This document shows, one piece after another, positions 1 through 9,168 of a DNA stretch of 64,000 nt. The translations under genes and the position numbers were made by a program. Every line of letters begins with the position of its first letter. Position 1 is the stretch's first letter. The DNA is from CAVQCT01 sp964371785 (GTDB lineage: Bacteria > Zixibacteria > MSB-5A5 > GN15 > FEB-12): the NCBI GenBank assembly GCA_964371785.1, contig CAYJOL010000005.1, positions 1 to 64,000 on the forward strand, written 5' to 3'. The notes under the pieces are model-generated. The model worked only from the letters and a program-made list of their open reading frames with translations, had not been told where the DNA came from and searched no databases.

Positions 1-1650
1 ATCCACCGCGTACAGGTAATACTCGATCACCGTCCCCGGCGACTGCGAGGGAATGTATCCTGAAAATTCGTCCGGATTGCCTGTGGCAGTCAGAGGCGAC
101 GTAAGCCATGACGCTCCTGTGTTGTAAAATACAAGCAGAGAGTCCGGGTCCAGAGCAGTATCAGAGGTTATGGTGCAGAGGACCTGATAGTCATTCAGAC
201 TGTCTCGCACATCCGTCAACGGCGTGTGATCAATCGCCACACCGCATGGATATCCCTGGACAAGCAGGATAGAGTTGTAGACATTGAGGCGCCCTCCGGA
301 AACCGTGATTCCCTGCAGTGCGGAAATGGGGTCGGTCCCATCGAGCATAAACTGTTTCATTTGCACCGCAAGAGTGCCCGGGTCATTACGATAGGCGTAC
401 AGCATGCTGGGACAGGCCGCCGACCAAAGCAATGCTACGGCCCCGGCCACATGAGGAGTTGCCATTGACGTACCGGTCATCGTTCCATAGCTGCTCCCGG
501 TCGTGGTAGAGTAGATGTTTGTTCCGGGGGCCCCGAGGTCTATGGTCGTGGCACCATAGGCGGCGCCACTGTTCTTGGCATCGGTATTAGTCGTATTCGT
601 AACAGAAATAAGATAATCGCTCGGACACGCAGTAGGGATATCCCCTTGTACATCGACGTTCAAATTGATATTTGCGGTTGCCGCGGCACTGAGTACGCCA
701 ACCGATCCAAGTGAGTCATACATTGCGCACCAGATCGGAAAATTCGCCGGGTTGCCGTAATCAACACCGAAGGAGGAATTTGTGGACACCACGAAAGCGC
801 CACTGGCGCCGCTCGTCTGATTGTAGAGCCGGCGCATATCGAAGACATACGTGTATGCTTCGACTGCTATAGATTCGGTACCGGTGGACCCTGCGACGGG
901 CATCACTTTACAATGCCAATTTATGCCGGTAACGCCGCGACTGTTATTTCCGATAGCGGCGACCGTGCCGGTGACATGGGTCCCATGGTTGTCACTGGGG
1001 ATATTGCCGTTGCTATTGTATGCGTTCCATCCATCGTAGTCATCAATGTATCCGTTGTTATCGTCATCGATACCGTTGCTCGGAATCTCCTGGCTGTTCT
1101 TCCAGAAGCTCAGGTCATTGTGACTGAGGTCAAAACCGCCATCGACGACCGCTACGACGATAGTATCACCGAGGGCGGTCACACCGCCGGTCGTGATATC
1201 CCAGGCTTCGACAGCATCGACATCGGCATCGGGAGTGCCACCTGATTGGCCCGTGTTATTCCAATCCCATTGTTGGGCGAATCCGGGGTCATTTGGCGCT
1301 GTAGCACGGGGCGAGATGTAGTGGTTGAACTGGGCCAGAAGGACATTATTATCCAATCTCACCTGGTCCAGCACGTTCGCCTCATCGGCGGACTTTGCAA
1401 TGGTCGTGTCAAAACTGAACAGCCAGATATTCATACTCCGGGAGAGTAGTCTGACCGGCTTTAACTGAATGTCGCTGTGATTGTTCTGCAGACTGGCGGC
1501 CGCCTGGCGATCAGTCAGCTGAACTATGATCTCGCCGTGTTTATACGGCGGTTCGGCGGCGCCCACCGCGGAATGTCGGATGCCTCCCAGTAATACGGAA
1601 ACCGCGATGCATAGCACAAGCGTGCTGCGGACAGTTACCCACTGCTTCAT
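1..1650 (-). CDS. Secreted subtilisin-like serine protease (S8), 3' end outside window
   Basis: Reverse-strand translation opens with a signal peptide (about residues 1-31) and a pro-region. The S8 catalytic triad follows: Asp170 in VVDGG, His222 in NHGTHVTG and Ser395 in GTSMATPHVAG. After about residue 440 an Ig/FlgD-like segment begins and runs off the window edge, so the C-terminus is not visible. The ATG at 1650 is preceded by AGGAG five bases upstream, which fixes the start. By analogy with the other exported proteins here it may end in a dockerin-like tail, but that part is not seen. Likely role: extracellular proteolysis. Confidence 0.9.
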   Translation of the reverse strand, partial: MKQWVTVRSTLVLCIAVSVLLGGIRHSAVGAAEPPYKHGEIIVQLTDRQAAASLQNNHSDIQLKPVRLLSRSMNIWLFSFDTTIAKSADEANVLDQVRLDNNVLLAQFNHYISPRATAPNDPGFAQQWDWNNTGQSGGTPDADVDAVEAWDITTGGVTALGDTIVVAVVDGGFDLSHNDLSFWKNSQEIPSNGIDDDNNGYIDDYDGWNAYNSNGNIPSDNHGTHVTGTVAAIGNNSRGVTGINWHCKVMPVAGSTGTESIAVEAYTYVFDMRRLYNQTSGASGAFVVSTNSSFGVDYGNPANFPIWCAMYDSLGSVGVLSAAATANINLNVDVQGDIPTACPSDYLISVTNTTNTDAKNSGAAYGATTIDLGAPGTNIYSTTTGSSYGTMTGTSMATPHVAGAVALLWSAACPSMLYAYRNDPGTLAVQMKQFMLDGTDPISALQGITVSGGRLNVYNSILLVQGYPCGVAIDHTPLTDVRDSLNDYQVLCTITSDTALDPDSLLVFYNTGASWLTSPLTATGNPDEFSGYIPSQSPGTVIEYYLYAVD

Positions 1651-1760
1651 ACCTACTCCTCTGATGAATGCCATAACGTATCATGATCCTGCGTCTCGAG
1701 CAGAACTCAAGGTCTGTCTATTGGGAATACGGTCTTTTGTTCTCAGGTAATCTTATCTTC

Positions 1761-1788
1761 AATATAGGCGAATTTGAAGTGTTGTCAA
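1761..1788 (-). promoter_or_regulatory. Sigma-70-type promoter for the subtilase
   Basis: On the reverse strand TTGACA (1783-1788) and TATATT (1761-1766) are separated by 16 bases. Initiation would fall near 1754, giving a leader of about 100 bases before the ATG at 1650. Prediction from sequence only. Confidence 0.5.
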
Positions 1789-1820
1789 TTGTAAGTTCAC
1801 CCGGGGGGTTGATTCCCCGA

Positions 1821-1849
1821 TTGACAGCCGCCGGTCAACTGTGTACCTT
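1821..1849 (+). promoter_or_regulatory. Possible sigma-70 promoter for the oligopeptidase
   Basis: TTGACA (1821-1826) and a weak TACCTT (1844-1849) are spaced by 17 bases, about 33 bases before the start codon at 1883. The -35 box is perfect and the -10 is poor. Confidence 0.4.
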
Positions 1850-1882
1850 CTACCGCATTGATCTATCAATAGGAGAATTATC

Positions 1883-4006
1883 ATGTATTTGTCAAAAAGA
1901 ATTGGTTTCCTCTGGCTAACGGTGTTGGCGCTCACTGTCTGCGTTTCGTGTGTGGAGAGACGCAAGCCGGAGCCGCCTATTGCGAAGATCGAACCGAAGA
2001 TCAATTCTTTACATGGAGTCGAATGGACTGACAATTATTACTGGCTCAGAGACCGTAATAATCCCGAAGTTCTCAATTATCTGAAAGAAGAAAATGCTTA
2101 TACCGATGCCGTGATGGAGCCTACCAAAGAACTCCAGGAAAAGCTTTTTAAGGAGATGGTTGGACGGATCAAGGAAACGGATCTCTCGGTGCCGGTCAAG
2201 AACGGTGATTACTACTATTACACTCGCACCGAAGAAGGCAAGCAGTACGAGATAGACTGCCGCAAAAGGGACAACCTGGACTCCGAAGAAGAGATCATGC
2301 TGGATCAGAATGAGGTCGCCATCGGGCACAGTTTCATGGATATAGGCGTGTTAAGTGTGAGCCCCGATCAGGAGCTGCTGGCATATTCAGTCGACACTAC
2401 CGGAGCCGAGGCCTATACGCTTCATTTCAAGAACCTCGAGACAGGTAAACTCCTTCAGGATGAGATCCCGAATACATCGACATCTTTCTGTTGGGCATCG
2501 AATAACAAATACGTGTTCTATACGACGCTCGATGATGCAAAGCGCTCCTATAAGCTGTTCCGGCATAAGATGGGCACTAATTACCGAGACGATGCCCTGG
2601 TTTATCATGAGCCGGACCAGATGTTCAATATTTCCGTACATCTTTCCAAAGACAAAGAATGGCTCCTGATGGATCTGGAGAGCAATACGACATCGGAGGT
2701 TCATTATCTCAAGGCTGATAGACCTGAGGAGAAGTTCCGGATACTCAAGCCGCGCGAGCACGAAGTACAATATTCGGTCCATTCGCATGGAAAGAATTTC
2801 TACGTCGTGACCAACAAGGATGCCCGGAACTTCAAGGTGATGGTGGTTCCGACCAAGGATCCATCGCCAAAGAACTGGTCCGTATTCATTCCTGGAATTG
2901 ACTCGGTCCTGATTGACGGGTTGGACATGTTCAGGGATCACATAGTAGTTTATGAGAGAATAAACGGCCTTGAGCAGATTGCCGTGGTCGATCCGAACAC
3001 AAGAAAGTCCTACTATATCGAATTTCCGGAACAGGATTATACTTACAGTCGGGGGGAGAATCCTGAATTTAAGAGCCGCACGTTGCGCTACACGTATACC
3101 TCACTGGTGACACCCAGGACAGTATATGACTACAACATGGAGGACCGCACCCAGGAGCTTTTGAAGCAGTACGAGGTGCTCGGAGGATACGATAAGAATC
3201 AGTATCAGGCGGAGAGAGTCTTTGCCACAGCATCGGATGGCACAAAGATACCGATTTCAATCGTGTACAAAAAAGGGCTGGTTCTCAACGGCCAGAATCC
3301 ATTTTTTCTATATGGTTACGGTTCTTATGGCATAACGATGGATCCGTATTTCACATCGAATCGACTCAGCTTGCTCGATCGCGGATTTGTCTATGCGATT
3401 GCTCACATTCGCGGCGGTGGTGAGATGGGTCGCCCCTGGTACGAAGCCGGCAAACTAATGAACAAGAAGAACACTTTCACGGATTTTACGGCCTGTGCCG
3501 AATATGTTATTGAACAGAAGTACACCAATCCCGAAAAGCTGGTTGCGGCAGGGGGAAGTGCGGGAGGTCTGCTAATGGGAGCCGTTGCCAACTTGCGTCC
3601 CGACCTCTTTAAGGCTATCGTGGCCGATGTGCCATTCGTTGATGTACTGAATACGATGCTTGATCCGACTTTACCATTGACCGTGACTGAGTATGAAGAG
3701 TGGGGAAACCCCAACGACAAACAATATTTCGACTACATCAAAGCCTATGCGCCTTATGAGAATGTTACCGCCAAGAAATACCCGAACATGTTGGTAGAAA
3801 CCAGCTTCAACGACTCGCGCGTTTCCTACTGGGAGCCGGCCAAATGGGTAGCCAAATTGCGGGCCCTGAAGACCGACCACAATTTACTCCTATTGAAAAT
3901 CAACATGGGGGCGGGCCATGGCGGGTCATCGGGCCGTTATGATTATTACCACGAGGTCGCGTTCGAATACGCGTTTGTACTCGATGTGCTGGAGATGATG
4001 AAATAG
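1883..4006 (+). CDS. Oligopeptidase B-like S9A serine peptidase, probable lipoprotein
   Basis: A 707-residue prolyl-oligopeptidase-family enzyme. The N-terminal half is the beta-propeller and the C-terminal half the alpha/beta hydrolase. The catalytic residues visible are Ser559 in GGSAGG, Asp644 in FNDSRVSYW and His679 in GAGHGG. The region around EEWGNPND and YWEPAKWVAKLR closely follows the E. coli PtrB pattern, so cleavage after basic residues of short peptides is expected. Unlike cytoplasmic PtrB it starts with a hydrophobic leader ending in VCVSC, which suggests lipid anchoring at Cys24 and a periplasmic or surface location. AGGAGA lies six bases before the ATG. The gene is followed by a strong hairpin terminator. 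Confidence 0.88.
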   Translation: MYLSKRIGFLWLTVLALTVCVSCVERRKPEPPIAKIEPKINSLHGVEWTDNYYWLRDRNNPEVLNYLKEENAYTDAVMEPTKELQEKLFKEMVGRIKETDLSVPVKNGDYYYYTRTEEGKQYEIDCRKRDNLDSEEEIMLDQNEVAIGHSFMDIGVLSVSPDQELLAYSVDTTGAEAYTLHFKNLETGKLLQDEIPNTSTSFCWASNNKYVFYTTLDDAKRSYKLFRHKMGTNYRDDALVYHEPDQMFNISVHLSKDKEWLLMDLESNTTSEVHYLKADRPEEKFRILKPREHEVQYSVHSHGKNFYVVTNKDARNFKVMVVPTKDPSPKNWSVFIPGIDSVLIDGLDMFRDHIVVYERINGLEQIAVVDPNTRKSYYIEFPEQDYTYSRGENPEFKSRTLRYTYTSLVTPRTVYDYNMEDRTQELLKQYEVLGGYDKNQYQAERVFATASDGTKIPISIVYKKGLVLNGQNPFFLYGYGSYGITMDPYFTSNRLSLLDRGFVYAIAHIRGGGEMGRPWYEAGKLMNKKNTFTDFTACAEYVIEQKYTNPEKLVAAGGSAGGLLMGAVANLRPDLFKAIVADVPFVDVLNTMLDPTLPLTVTEYEEWGNPNDKQYFDYIKAYAPYENVTAKKYPNMLVETSFNDSRVSYWEPAKWVAKLRALKTDHNLLLLKINMGAGHGGSSGRYDYYHEVAFEYAFVLDVLEMMK

Positions 4007-4024
4007 TTGATTAGCGGATATAAG

Positions 4025-4057
4025 GAACCGGCTACCATCACGAGTGATAGCCGGTTC
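4025..4057. terminator. Bidirectional hairpin terminator
   Basis: Perfect 10-bp stem GAACCGGCTA/TAGCCGGTTC with further pairing in the loop, followed by TTATTT. It sits between two convergent genes ending at 4006 and 4081 and could serve both. Confidence 0.75.
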
Positions 4058-4080
4058 TTATTTGGATCTTCGAGAAAAGC

Positions 4081-4419
4081 TCAGCTTTTGTCGGTCTCGA
4101 CATTGTCTTTGGAAATAGCATAGTAGATGAGAAAAGCTATTCCAGAGAGCACAAACATGAGGCCAACCATCATTTCATCGGTTACCGAGTACGGAGCCAG
4201 CTGGCGGATCAGGACGGCAACCCCGATCGCGACCAGGACCATTCCCCATTTGATATTTGTCAGAGAGCGCTGTCGGCCGTAACTCGAAAACAGGTACTTC
4301 ACTTTTTCGTCGACCAGCCCCTTGTTGATCAACCGATGCCGGGTCATGGTATCGGTAATCAATTTGGTCATCACCACGAATGCTCCGAACACGACCAGCA
4401 TCTGTAAGGCTTCTTGCAT
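4081..4419 (-). CDS. Small inner-membrane protein (DUF6249-like), function unknown
   Basis: A 112-residue protein with about three hydrophobic segments: residues 5-20, 60-75 and 85-102. A short basic cytoplasmic-looking loop (TRHRLINKGL, then YGRQRSL) lies between the first two, and the C-terminus is charged. The arrangement resembles the DUF6249 family of small membrane proteins, but that assignment is from general resemblance. It is divergent from the ECF sigma gene at 4559; a link to that regulon is possible but not shown. Confidence 0.6.
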   Translation of the reverse strand: MQEALQMLVVFGAFVVMTKLITDTMTRHRLINKGLVDEKVKYLFSSYGRQRSLTNIKWGMVLVAIGVAVLIRQLAPYSVTDEMMVGLMFVLSGIAFLIYYAISKDNVETDKS

Positions 4420-4558
4420 GATATGCTCCTTTCGCTTTGCCAGAATTATCAGTTTTCTGTTTCTACTGGAGCAGACCGGCCGGTCAGAAGAAAGTTGCGC
4501 TCGGTGGCAAAAAAACTTCGCAACATCTTTTCAGCAAATCGGTCGTATATATTAGCTG

Positions 4559-5140
4559 ATGACATACAACACGGATTACAGGGCGGAAATTGCGGCTGTT
4601 CTTGAAGGAGCAGTCGAAGCGTTTGAGGTTATTATCAATGACCACAAACGGTTAGTCGTGCGGATAGTTGGCCGGATGGTGCGCGAGGAAGAGGATCGCG
4701 AAGATATCTGCCAGGAAGTATTCATCAAGGTGTTCCAAAGCCTGAGAGGATTTCAGTTCGGTTGTAAACTTTCCACCTGGATTGCCCGAATCGCTCATAA
4801 CACCTGTTTGAATCATCTGGACAAGAAACAGATACCGCTGATTGCCGATACGACCGACACTGATGACACCTGCGACTCGTTTGCGGACCTAGACTCCTCG
4901 GTCGACCGAAACTTTGAGACAACTGAATTGCGTGCAATATTGATAGAGGAGATCAGTCATCTGCCGGCCCAGTATCGGGTTATTGTAACCCTCTATCATC
5001 TGGAGGACATGTCGTATAAAGAGATAGCGGATATAACCTGTTTACCCGATGGTACCGTTAAGAGTCATCTGTTCAGAGCCCGTAAGATATTGCGGGATAG
5101 ATTGATGGCCAAATATAGTCAGGAGGATTTATGCCGGTAA
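4559..5140 (+). CDS. ECF RNA polymerase sigma factor
   Basis: A 193-residue sigma-70-family factor of the ECF type. Region 2 is residues 25-95, with the motif EDREDICQEVFIKVFQ and the aromatic-rich FQFGCKLSTWIARIAHN. Region 4 is residues 135-188, with YHLEDMSYKEIADI and the recognition helix GTVKSHLFRARKIL. Region 1.1 and region 3 are absent, as usual for this class. The last ten bases overlap the downstream zinc-finger anti-sigma gene, so the two are probably translationally coupled and the sigma factor is held by its partner. No Shine-Dalgarno is visible before this ATG, while TATATT lies about 6 bases upstream, so a leaderless transcript is conceivable. Confidence 0.93.
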   Translation: MTYNTDYRAEIAAVLEGAVEAFEVIINDHKRLVVRIVGRMVREEEDREDICQEVFIKVFQSLRGFQFGCKLSTWIARIAHNTCLNHLDKKQIPLIADTTDTDDTCDSFADLDSSVDRNFETTELRAILIEEISHLPAQYRVIVTLYHLEDMSYKEIADITCLPDGTVKSHLFRARKILRDRLMAKYSQEDLCR

Positions 5141-5658
5141 CTCATATATCAGACGAACAAATTCAGGATTACCTTGATCATCGGGAAGTAAAACGAGATG
5201 TGCCGTTGGTGAGGCACATTCGTCAATGTCCGGATTGTCGTGCCCGGTTGCATCAGTATCGGATGCTTTACAGGGGGCTGAAAGCCGCAGACGAACCGTG
5301 TCTATCGGAGGACTTCGCAGCCAACACCATGAGGACAATTCGGAGCCTTCCCATAGAGAGCCCGGCCGGCAATCGGATCGGATGGCTACAGGGCATTTGC
5401 GTCGTGACACCTATTGCGGCGGCAGTAATCTACTTCTTCGGAACATCGTGGATTACTACGTTATTAGGGACGCTGACCCGGGTATCGACCTGGCAAAGTC
5501 AGTTTGAAGTCTTCGATATTGTGGTCAAAGGAATACGAAGTCTTCAGGATGGAGCGACAATTGTAGCAGCAGCGGCTGTGATACTGGCAGGGGTGGCAGT
5601 ACTTGACAAAGCGCTGGCAAAGGCTAAATTGAGAAAAATCTCGCCTTTGTCACTTTAG
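5131..5658 (+). CDS. Membrane-bound anti-sigma factor with zinc-finger (zf-HC2)
   Basis: A 175-residue protein. Residues 28-38 carry the H-x3-C-x2-C signature of zinc-binding anti-sigma domains (HIRQCPDCRARL), and hydrophobic spans lie near residues 88-108 and 140-158. It should bind the ECF sigma factor at the membrane and release it on an unknown signal. The ATG at 5131 has AGGAGG five bases upstream and overlaps the sigma stop codon. The second hydrophobic span leaves only a short tail, so there is no large periplasmic sensor domain. Confidence 0.85.
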   Translation: MPVTHISDEQIQDYLDHREVKRDVPLVRHIRQCPDCRARLHQYRMLYRGLKAADEPCLSEDFAANTMRTIRSLPIESPAGNRIGWLQGICVVTPIAAAVIYFFGTSWITTLLGTLTRVSTWQSQFEVFDIVVKGIRSLQDGATIVAAAAVILAGVAVLDKALAKAKLRKISPLSL

Positions 5659-5673
5659 ATTCTGTGAGCGATT

Positions 5674-6114
5674 GTGGATTCCGAAGTACAGGATTTTTGG
5701 AAAAACAATGAATTTGCCGTCGTGGGTGTCTCCACTTCGCGGACAAAGTTCGGCGGCTCAATCTATCTTACAATGAAAGCCAAAGGGTTTCGAGTATATC
5801 CGGTCAACCCAAGGCTCAAGGAATTCGCCGGCGATCGGTGTTACCGAAAAGTAAGCGAATTGCCCCGGTCAGTCTCAGCGGCTATAATATGCGTGAAGCC
5901 GGATGCAGCGGTCGAAGCAACAAATGACGCAATCCAGCACGGAATGCGGCATATCTGGTATCAGCAGGGAGCGGATTTTTCCGAACCGGCTGCATTGGCA
6001 ACCGCCGCCGGCGTCTCCACGGTGACCGGGAAGTGCGCCTTGATGTATGTAGAGCCGGTCACCGGCATCCACAGATTTCACCGGTTCTTTACTAAGCTGT
6101 TCGACCGGTACTAG
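5674..6114 (+). CDS. CoA-binding domain protein (YccU-like)
   Basis: A 146-residue single-domain Rossmann protein of the CoA_binding family found alone or in succinyl-CoA synthetases. FAVVGVSTSRTKFGG forms the nucleotide-binding turn, and AAIICVKPDAA and HIWYQQGA are family-typical strands. The start is GTG at 5674, 15 bases after the anti-sigma stop, so it may be the third gene of that operon. The biochemical role of stand-alone members is not established. The stop codon lies two bases from the stop of the convergent sialidase-like gene. Confidence 0.8.
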   Translation: MDSEVQDFWKNNEFAVVGVSTSRTKFGGSIYLTMKAKGFRVYPVNPRLKEFAGDRCYRKVSELPRSVSAAIICVKPDAAVEATNDAIQHGMRHIWYQQGADFSEPAALATAAGVSTVTGKCALMYVEPVTGIHRFHRFFTKLFDRY

Positions 6115-6116
6115 TC

Positions 6117-8051
6117 CTACTGACAGGCCGGAGCGGGTCCCGGCGGCTGGTCAAACATATATTCCACCAGATAGACCAGATCGGCAACGTCCAGTGAACC
6201 ATCGTGGTTAACATCCGCGATATCGAACCGCGAAGGCGCCGGTCCTTGCGGAGTGCTAAACATGTACTCTACAAAGTAGACCAGGTCGGCTATATCAGGA
6301 CCAAAGCCGTCGCCATCGATATCCCCGCAGAGCATGATCGCAAAATTCCTGGTGGCGGAAAAGTCGGAGCTATCCGAAGTACTCTGATCAAACGCCTTCA
6401 CTCTCCAGTAGTAGGTCCCAGGCGCCATTGAGCTGACTGAGATAAACGTTGTGTCAGTGACTTCAGAGCCGACAATCACAGCAAAATCCGAGGTCGTCGA
6501 AAACTCTACCCGGTAGCGGTCTAGGTTGTTTTTCCAGGCGGTATTCCAACGAAGTGTGGGCCCGGTGAATGAGCTGTCGCCGTTTGCGGGCGCAGAGAGG
6601 CGCGGTTCAAGCAGAGGGAGATACCAGTTGGCCGAATAAACTTCGGAATTCCCGTCCCGAGTATCTGTCCAGACCGACACGATCTTATCATGAAAGGCCG
6701 TCACGCCGATATACTCGCCAATTCTACCGGCCATGGGAGCAAGAGCCAGCGGTTTTACTACGCCATTATCCTCGACAACGAACGGAGGAGGTTCGACCGC
6801 CTGCTTGAGGTTGTCGGGTGATGATGATACCGAACTGATGCGGTGATTCGTGGTAAAGGTCTCGCCCCCATCGAACGAATAGGCCGCGACCAGATCAAAG
6901 AGGTAGTAAGTCGGCGCGTTATAGCGTTGATCATAGAAGACAACAATCAGCACACCGTCTTCGTTACATATCAACCAGGGGTGAAAGCTGTCAGTATTTT
7001 GCGAATCAGAATAATCATTGATCTGGTACCGCGGGGACCATGTTTGTGCATTATCCGTCGAACGAATGAAGTCGATATCCGTGCGCCCCGCGTCTTCCGA
7101 CCCCTGATTCGTGAAGCAAAGATAGAGGTTTCCGTCGAAAGGACCGCCCGTAATATCAGCGTCGCCGACCGGTTGCGAGTAGGTGTTAATACTGCCTGCG
7201 GCATACGTATAACCGGACACCGACAACACCGTGTCTTCATAGGTAAAGCTCTGGGCGCCGTCCGTGGAGACGACGTGTTTGATAGCTGTCGTCCCCGAGC
7301 AGGTTCCGCCGGAATCGAGGGCGAAGCCCTGCCAGAAGACATGGACGTCACCGTTTGAGTTCACGATCGGAATTGAGAATTGCCCGGCGTCGATCAAGTT
7401 GGATCCACATCCGGTCGATGTCTGGACCGGACCGACGGTTACCGGCGGTTGGAACGACTGTGCGTTGTCGGTCGAACGAATTACCATGATCTGGTCGGGA
7501 TTAGGAAACCTTGTCCAGGAACAATACACGTTGCCGTCATAAATTCCACCCGTGCGATCGACCGTGATAAATTGCTTGTCTTCGAAGACCGGAAGCGTTC
7601 CATCCGAATTGGTGACGGGTCCCGTCCAGGAAATCCCTTTGTCGATTGACCGATAGAATGAAATGACCGATGAACCGACCGAGACGCTGGGGTCATAATC
7701 AAGCACACACATAATGAAATTGCCGAACCGATCGACCGACAAAGTGGGGTCGGACTGGTTTGCATTAACGGAGAAATATTCCATACTGAATGGAATTAGA
7801 GAATCAGACCAGGTCTGGCCGCCATCGATTGACCGGCCCACCCCGATTTGCCGGAAACCGAGGCGGAAATCACGCCAGTCGGAAATCACGATATTGCTAT
7901 CGGTAGGGCAGAGAAATACCTGTTCTTCGTTATTGAGTTGCGGGATGTTCGTTACTCTGATATTCGTGGGCGGCGGGGGTGTGGCCAGGACTTCAGCGCC
8001 GAGACACAGAAGACATCCTGAAAGAATCAGAACATTAACAGTGAGTCGCAT
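6117..8051 (-). CDS. Secreted BNR-repeat (sialidase-fold) protein with FN3-like and dockerin-like modules
   Basis: A 644-residue exported protein. The signal peptide is residues 1-23. A beta-propeller of sialidase type follows to about residue 480, with several Asp-box-like turns (SIDGGQTWS, SIDKGISWT, STDNAQTWS, SFDGGETF). A fibronectin-III-like domain spans about 485-565. The tail has two dockerin-like calcium-binding repeats, each with D-x-D-G-D-G followed by DIADLVYFVEYMF or a close variant. Sialidase active-site arginines could not be verified, so hydrolase activity is uncertain; many family members only bind glycans. ATG preceded by AAGGAG. Its own promoter is predicted at 8121-8149. 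Confidence 0.85.
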   Translation of the reverse strand: MRLTVNVLILSGCLLCLGAEVLATPPPPTNIRVTNIPQLNNEEQVFLCPTDSNIVISDWRDFRLGFRQIGVGRSIDGGQTWSDSLIPFSMEYFSVNANQSDPTLSVDRFGNFIMCVLDYDPSVSVGSSVISFYRSIDKGISWTGPVTNSDGTLPVFEDKQFITVDRTGGIYDGNVYCSWTRFPNPDQIMVIRSTDNAQSFQPPVTVGPVQTSTGCGSNLIDAGQFSIPIVNSNGDVHVFWQGFALDSGGTCSGTTAIKHVVSTDGAQSFTYEDTVLSVSGYTYAAGSINTYSQPVGDADITGGPFDGNLYLCFTNQGSEDAGRTDIDFIRSTDNAQTWSPRYQINDYSDSQNTDSFHPWLICNEDGVLIVVFYDQRYNAPTYYLFDLVAAYSFDGGETFTTNHRISSVSSSPDNLKQAVEPPPFVVEDNGVVKPLALAPMAGRIGEYIGVTAFHDKIVSVWTDTRDGNSEVYSANWYLPLLEPRLSAPANGDSSFTGPTLRWNTAWKNNLDRYRVEFSTTSDFAVIVGSEVTDTTFISVSSMAPGTYYWRVKAFDQSTSDSSDFSATRNFAIMLCGDIDGDGFGPDIADLVYFVEYMFSTPQGPAPSRFDIADVNHDGSLDVADLVYLVEYMFDQPPGPAPACQ

Positions 8052-8120
8052 AAAGCACTCCTTGGGGTATGACTGTGCGCAGTATTAGCGATTGATGGTA
8101 TCACACGGACTTCTACCGAC

Positions 8121-8149
8121 ATAATAATAGCGGCCGCGGAATCTCGCAA
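8121..8149 (-). promoter_or_regulatory. Predicted sigma-70 promoter for the BNR protein
   Basis: On the reverse strand TTGCGA (8144-8149) and TATTAT (8121-8126) are spaced by exactly 17 bases. This would give a leader of about 60 bases before the start at 8051. Confidence 0.45.
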
Positions 8150-8199
8150 GTCATTAGACGCGACCTTCAATAATTGCGTCTCTGGCGAGCTCAATTCGC

Positions 8200-9129
8200 T
8201 CAGGCAGGTCGGTTAATGTTGAAGTAGGCGCTGGTGAGCGCCCGGGTATCGGCCTCAAGTTGCTCATATTGTTTGCGACTGACGTCGCCGTACACGTCAC
8301 CCACAATCATGAGAAAATTGTCCAGCAATTCCGGATCGAACAATACTTCACGGCCGTTCTTAAGCGCGGAATAGGCGACATCAAATGGGAGCGCCTCTTT
8401 GTATGGTCTTTTTGAGGTCAGGGAGTCGAATACGTCAGCGATGGCAAACACCCGCGCATTCAACGGTATGTCGGTGCCGCGAAGGCCACGCAGGTAACCG
8501 CTGCCGTTCCACCGCTCGTGATGGTAAAGAACCACGTCTATGGCGTCCTCGAGCCAGATCACATCCTTGATGATCTTGACTCCGAGCATAACATGTTCCT
8601 TGATGTACTCGTATTCCTCGGGGGAGAGGTAACCATGCTTAAGGAGGGTGCCGTCGCGAATGCCAATCTTGCCGATATCATGCACGTAGGAGCCTTTAAT
8701 GATTGATTGTATCGACTCCTTGGGGAGTCGGAGTTTCTCGGCCAGCCTGACCGCATAAATCGTGACACGGAAGTTGTGTTCGGCGGTGCCGGAGTCTCGC
8801 TCGGCTACTGCGCAGCCCAGGGCATGAATCATCTGGAGGTTGCATTGCTGGAGGTCGCGCTGCATTTCTTGAACCAGGCGGGTAATAATCTGGGAACACT
8901 CCGTAATGTGGATCTCGCCCGATTTCGAGTCTGAAACTGGAGGAATGGCATCACTATCGTGCATCTTGAGGTCGTATAACAAGACAGTTGCCGCCGCAGC
9001 CATGAACTCATCTTCAGAAACATCGGTGGGTTTCTCGGCCAGAACGGCCCGCAGTTCGTCGATCAGAATCTGCCTGAGCTGCGTATCTTTGAGGCGGTTC
9101 TCAAGGCGAAGCAGAGTTTTGCGAAGCAT
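8200..9129 (-). CDS. HD-GYP-family phosphohydrolase with altered GYP motif
   Basis: A 309-residue cytoplasmic protein: an N-terminal helical region with no recognised sensor (1-100), then a HD-GYP domain (about 110-290). The metal ligands are present: HD at 150-151 in HDIGK, His in KEHVMLG and the HH pair in YHHERW. The signature normally reading DGSGYP is NGSGYL here (residues 208-213). HD-GYP enzymes degrade cyclic di-GMP; the altered GYP loop may change activity or partner binding. GGAG lies before the ATG. It sits 39 bases downstream of the WlbA-like gene and may be cotranscribed. Confidence 0.85.
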   Translation of the reverse strand: MLRKTLLRLENRLKDTQLRQILIDELRAVLAEKPTDVSEDEFMAAAATVLLYDLKMHDSDAIPPVSDSKSGEIHITECSQIITRLVQEMQRDLQQCNLQMIHALGCAVAERDSGTAEHNFRVTIYAVRLAEKLRLPKESIQSIIKGSYVHDIGKIGIRDGTLLKHGYLSPEEYEYIKEHVMLGVKIIKDVIWLEDAIDVVLYHHERWNGSGYLRGLRGTDIPLNARVFAIADVFDSLTSKRPYKEALPFDVAYSALKNGREVLFDPELLDNFLMIVGDVYGDVSRKQYEQLEADTRALTSAYFNINRPA

Positions 9130-9168
9130 AACATCTCCTCACCAGTGCCCTAGAACGGGGGTTAGTCA

